Positions 62,194-64,000 of a stretch of 64,000 bases of DNA are shown piece by piece. The stretch's first letter is position 1. Each line of letters starts with the position of its first letter. Made by a program: the position numbers and the translations under genes. Source of the stretch: CAMTWZ01 sp041749075 (GTDB lineage Bacteria; Bacteroidota; Rhodothermia; Balneolales; HLUCCA01); contig JBGTBY010000002.1 in assembly GCA_041749075.1 (NCBI GenBank), positions 1 to 64,000 of the forward strand. Reading direction: 5' to 3'. The notes below the pieces were generated by a model. It ran no database searches, was not told where the DNA came from, and was given only the letters and a program-made list of their open reading frames with translations.

Positions 62194-62855
62194 GGGCGCA
62201 TCAACGCTTTGAGCTCACGCACACGGGCCGTCACATCCTTCGCGCCGAAAACACTGCTTCCGGCGACAATCACATCCGCTCCGGCCTTGATGCAAGTCTG
62301 AATGTTGTCTAAGCCGACGCCACCATCCACTTCAATTCGGAACGATAAATTATTGCGACTTCTTATATCTGCTAAAGCGGATATCCTTGCGAGGGATGCG
62401 GGAATGAAGGCTTGTCCACCGAAACCGGGGTTCACGCTCATCAGAACGACCAAGTCTACTTCCGGCAAAATCGGTTCCAACAAGCTCAGACTACTGCCTG
62501 GATTGATGGCCACTCCGGCTTGGATACCGAAGCTTTTGATGTGTTGGATGCTGCGATGCAGATGGTCGACGGCTTCCACATGAACGGAAATGAGATCGGC
62601 GCCGGCTTTGACGAACGAGTCGATGAACGTATCCGGATGATAGATCATCAGATGCACATCCATGAACAAGTCGGTGGCACGGTTCGCCGCATCGACGCCC
62701 ATCGGACCATAACTGATGTTCGGCACGAAGTGGCCGTCCATGATGTCGCAATGGATCCATTCTGCGCCTCCATCGGCCGCTAGCTGGATGTGTTGTCCCA
62801 ATCGGGTGAAATCTGCAGCAAGGATGGATGGAGCGAGGATCGGAGTGTGGCGCAT
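62190..62855 (-). CDS. rpe: Ribulose-phosphate 3-epimerase
   Basis: 221 residues. Seen: LAPSILAADFTRLG, DIMDGHFVPNISYGP, VNPGFGGQAFIP and VDGGVGLDNI, and the final AGSSVFGAKD. It interconverts ribulose 5-phosphate and xylulose 5-phosphate in the pentose phosphate pathway. Its ATG overlaps the PASTA gene stop by one base (TGATG). Confidence 0.97.
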   Translation of the reverse strand: MRHTPILAPSILAADFTRLGQHIQLAADGGAEWIHCDIMDGHFVPNISYGPMGVDAANRATDLFMDVHLMIYHPDTFIDSFVKAGADLISVHVEAVDHLHRSIQHIKSFGIQAGVAINPGSSLSLLEPILPEVDLVVLMSVNPGFGGQAFIPASLARISALADIRSRNNLSFRIEVDGGVGLDNIQTCIKAGADVIVAGSSVFGAKDVTARVRELKALMRP

Positions 62856-63649
62856 CAGAATCGGGGGATGGAGTCGTTCAGGACCACACCGCCTTCGATG
62901 GCTTCCTGCACATTCGGTTTTTCGGTGACAACCAAGTTGATCGTCATGCCTTCGAACAGTGAATCGGTACCAGCAGGCGTGAAGCGCAACACATGATTGG
63001 GTTCGAACACGGAGCTGGCTTCAAAGGTGATTTCCCCGACGCGCAATGCCGAATCACGGATGCGAAGCTGGGCTTGTGTGAGTCGTAAGCCGATGAGATT
63101 CGGTGTGGCGATTCTCCGTTGCCCGATACCATCGCCGATCACAAGATGGATCACGGTATTGCGACGGATGGATTCACCTGGAGCAACAGATTGACGAAGC
63201 ACGGAATTCCGATACGGCGATGATTCGTAGGTGATTGAGCCTAGCTGGAGCCCGCGTACTTGAAGCTGGATGCGGGCATTATCCAACGAATTTCCCATCA
63301 ATGGAGGCATGCTTACAGTCGGACGCGTCTCAGCGCTGATCATCAGATAGATTTTTCGATTCGGCTTCACGATGGTTCCACCCAAGGGGTTCTGATCCAT
63401 CACATGCCCAGGAGGAAGCACTTCGTTCGGGCGCTCATCATACACTTCGTAACGCAGGCCGATGGAGGTGAATTGAGCGACGGCTTGCTCCATCGACAGG
63501 TTTTTCACATCAGGAACCGTGATGCCTTCGCCATAATTGGTGTAGGCCGGCATCACCCATGTGTCGGCTACTATAAGGACAAGTACACCAAGTAGTCCGA
63601 TCGAACCGATTACGATGTATAGGCGGATGTCTTTCAGAATGTGACGCAT
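62855..63649 (-). CDS. Stand-alone PASTA-domain membrane protein
   Basis: 264 residues from MRHILKDIRLYIVIG. One span (about 10-33), then three PASTA repeats: first has VPDVKNLSMEQAVAQ, second MPPLMGNSLDNARIQLQ, third TPNLIGLRLTQAQLRI. No kinase domain is present. PASTA repeats bind peptidoglycan or beta-lactam-like ligands. Probably an envelope sensor or scaffold. A TTG at 63655 is a possible longer start. Confidence 0.92.
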   Translation of the reverse strand: MRHILKDIRLYIVIGSIGLLGVLVLIVADTWVMPAYTNYGEGITVPDVKNLSMEQAVAQFTSIGLRYEVYDERPNEVLPPGHVMDQNPLGGTIVKPNRKIYLMISAETRPTVSMPPLMGNSLDNARIQLQVRGLQLGSITYESSPYRNSVLRQSVAPGESIRRNTVIHLVIGDGIGQRRIATPNLIGLRLTQAQLRIRDSALRVGEITFEASSVFEPNHVLRFTPAGTDSLFEGMTINLVVTEKPNVQEAIEGGVVLNDSIPRF

Positions 63650-63665
63650 GGACAAATATACTCAC

Positions 63666-64000
63666 TCAAAAGGACAACCGGAGCCTGACTTCGCCCCCAC
63701 CAGGGTATAAAAAGGCGCTTTGTTCGAGGCGGGCATTTCGGATTTTGATGGTGAAATAAGCATCAAACGCGGAAATGATGTGATTACCGAGCAGGAGCAT
63801 CGTCATGTTGTCGCCATTCCGGAAAAGGTCGTTGAAGTTGGCGCTCATGTCGCTGTGTGTTAGAAACATCGCCGGCATCCCATTCACACCCAGATTCATG
63901 TCATTTGTGGTGTTGTTCCAATCCCTCCATCCCGCACCGAACTGGGGATATTTGCTCATCAACTCATAATATTGTTGCGAGCCGTAATCGGGAAGGGTGT
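63666..64000 (-). CDS. DUF5683-like protein, C-terminal part (partial)
   Basis: Open to the window edge; 110 codons are visible on the minus strand, ending FLYPGGGEVRLRLSF. The segment YYELMSKYPQFGAGWRDWN then NHIISAFDAYFTIKIRNAR matches the C-terminal pattern of DUF5683 membrane-associated proteins of Bacteroidota. Start and N-terminal part lie beyond 64000. It ends 11 nt before the PASTA gene's longer start. Function unknown. Confidence 0.75.
   Translation of the reverse strand, partial: TLPDYGSQQYYELMSKYPQFGAGWRDWNNTTNDMNLGVNGMPAMFLTHSDMSANFNDLFRNGDNMTMLLLGNHIISAFDAYFTIKIRNARLEQSAFLYPGGGEVRLRLSF

Overview
The window is a gene-dense bacterial chromosome segment (about 62 protein genes, three tRNAs, very short gaps). 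It reads as a Gram-negative member of the FCB group close to Bacteroidota, most likely the Rhodothermota/Balneolota/Kapabacteria side. Evidence: a C-terminal type IX secretion sorting domain with the YPNPFNP motif, a TonB protein, an archaeal-type ProS, a DUF5683 protein, and several TAnnTTTG promoter boxes of the Bacteroidota kind. No phage, integrase, transposase or CRISPR array was seen. Species cannot be fixed from the sequence alone.

Layout. 1-11.6 kb is the classic translation/transcription block: tuf (3' end), tRNA-Trp, secE, nusG, rplK, rplA, rplJ, rplL, rpoB, rpoC, tRNA-Thr, closed by a strong terminator. 11.6-13.8 kb holds a DoxX-like membrane protein, an RlmI-type rRNA methyltransferase and RlpA. 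13.8-16.4 kb is a two-gene cassette (CrtI-like desaturase and an HD protein) bracketed by two diverged copies of a 133-bp intergenic element and containing two heptamer-built palindromes. 16.4-24.7 kb: transaldolase on the minus strand, then an RND efflux operon with one adaptor and two different permeases. 24.7-33 kb: YtxH protein, SerC, DUF1015, DUF1844, NUDIX, TonB, VanZ, NAD(P)HX repair enzyme, PAP2-like protein, ProS, tRNA-Met. 33-38.8 kb: a NarL-type two-component system, AspS, an SthA-like flavoprotein and a Mn-type superoxide dismutase.

38.8-44.5 kb is the most unusual part. Three copies of a nested palindromic element lie here. Two are identical over 131 bp, in direct orientation, and enclose a single gene for a T9SS-exported protein. 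A third, diverged copy forms a roughly 290-bp nested palindrome between a SpoIIE-type phosphatase and a glycosyltransferase gene. Base changes between copies keep the hairpin paired.

44.5-52.5 kb is one long minus-strand gene run, transcribed thioesterase, ddl, peptide-binding lipoprotein, nadK, mdh, REC-adenylate cyclase, LpxH-like phosphatase, glycosyltransferase, with several ATGA overlaps. 52.5-64 kb carries an acyl-CoA synthetase, a previously easily missed 53-aa membrane protein, PhzF, a double-FKBP lipoprotein, a Gfo/Idh/MocA protein, PspC, a class II photolyase, a PhoH/metallohydrolase/purine phosphorylase operon, and a PASTA/rpe/acyl-ACP thioesterase operon, ending inside a DUF5683-like gene.

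The genes are mostly housekeeping: protein synthesis, RNA polymerase, envelope and lipid metabolism, redox cofactor supply (nadK, SthA-like, NAD(P)HX repair, mdh) and stress defence (SOD, bacilliredoxin, photolyase). The novelty lies in the repeat architecture between them and not in a new enzymatic system.
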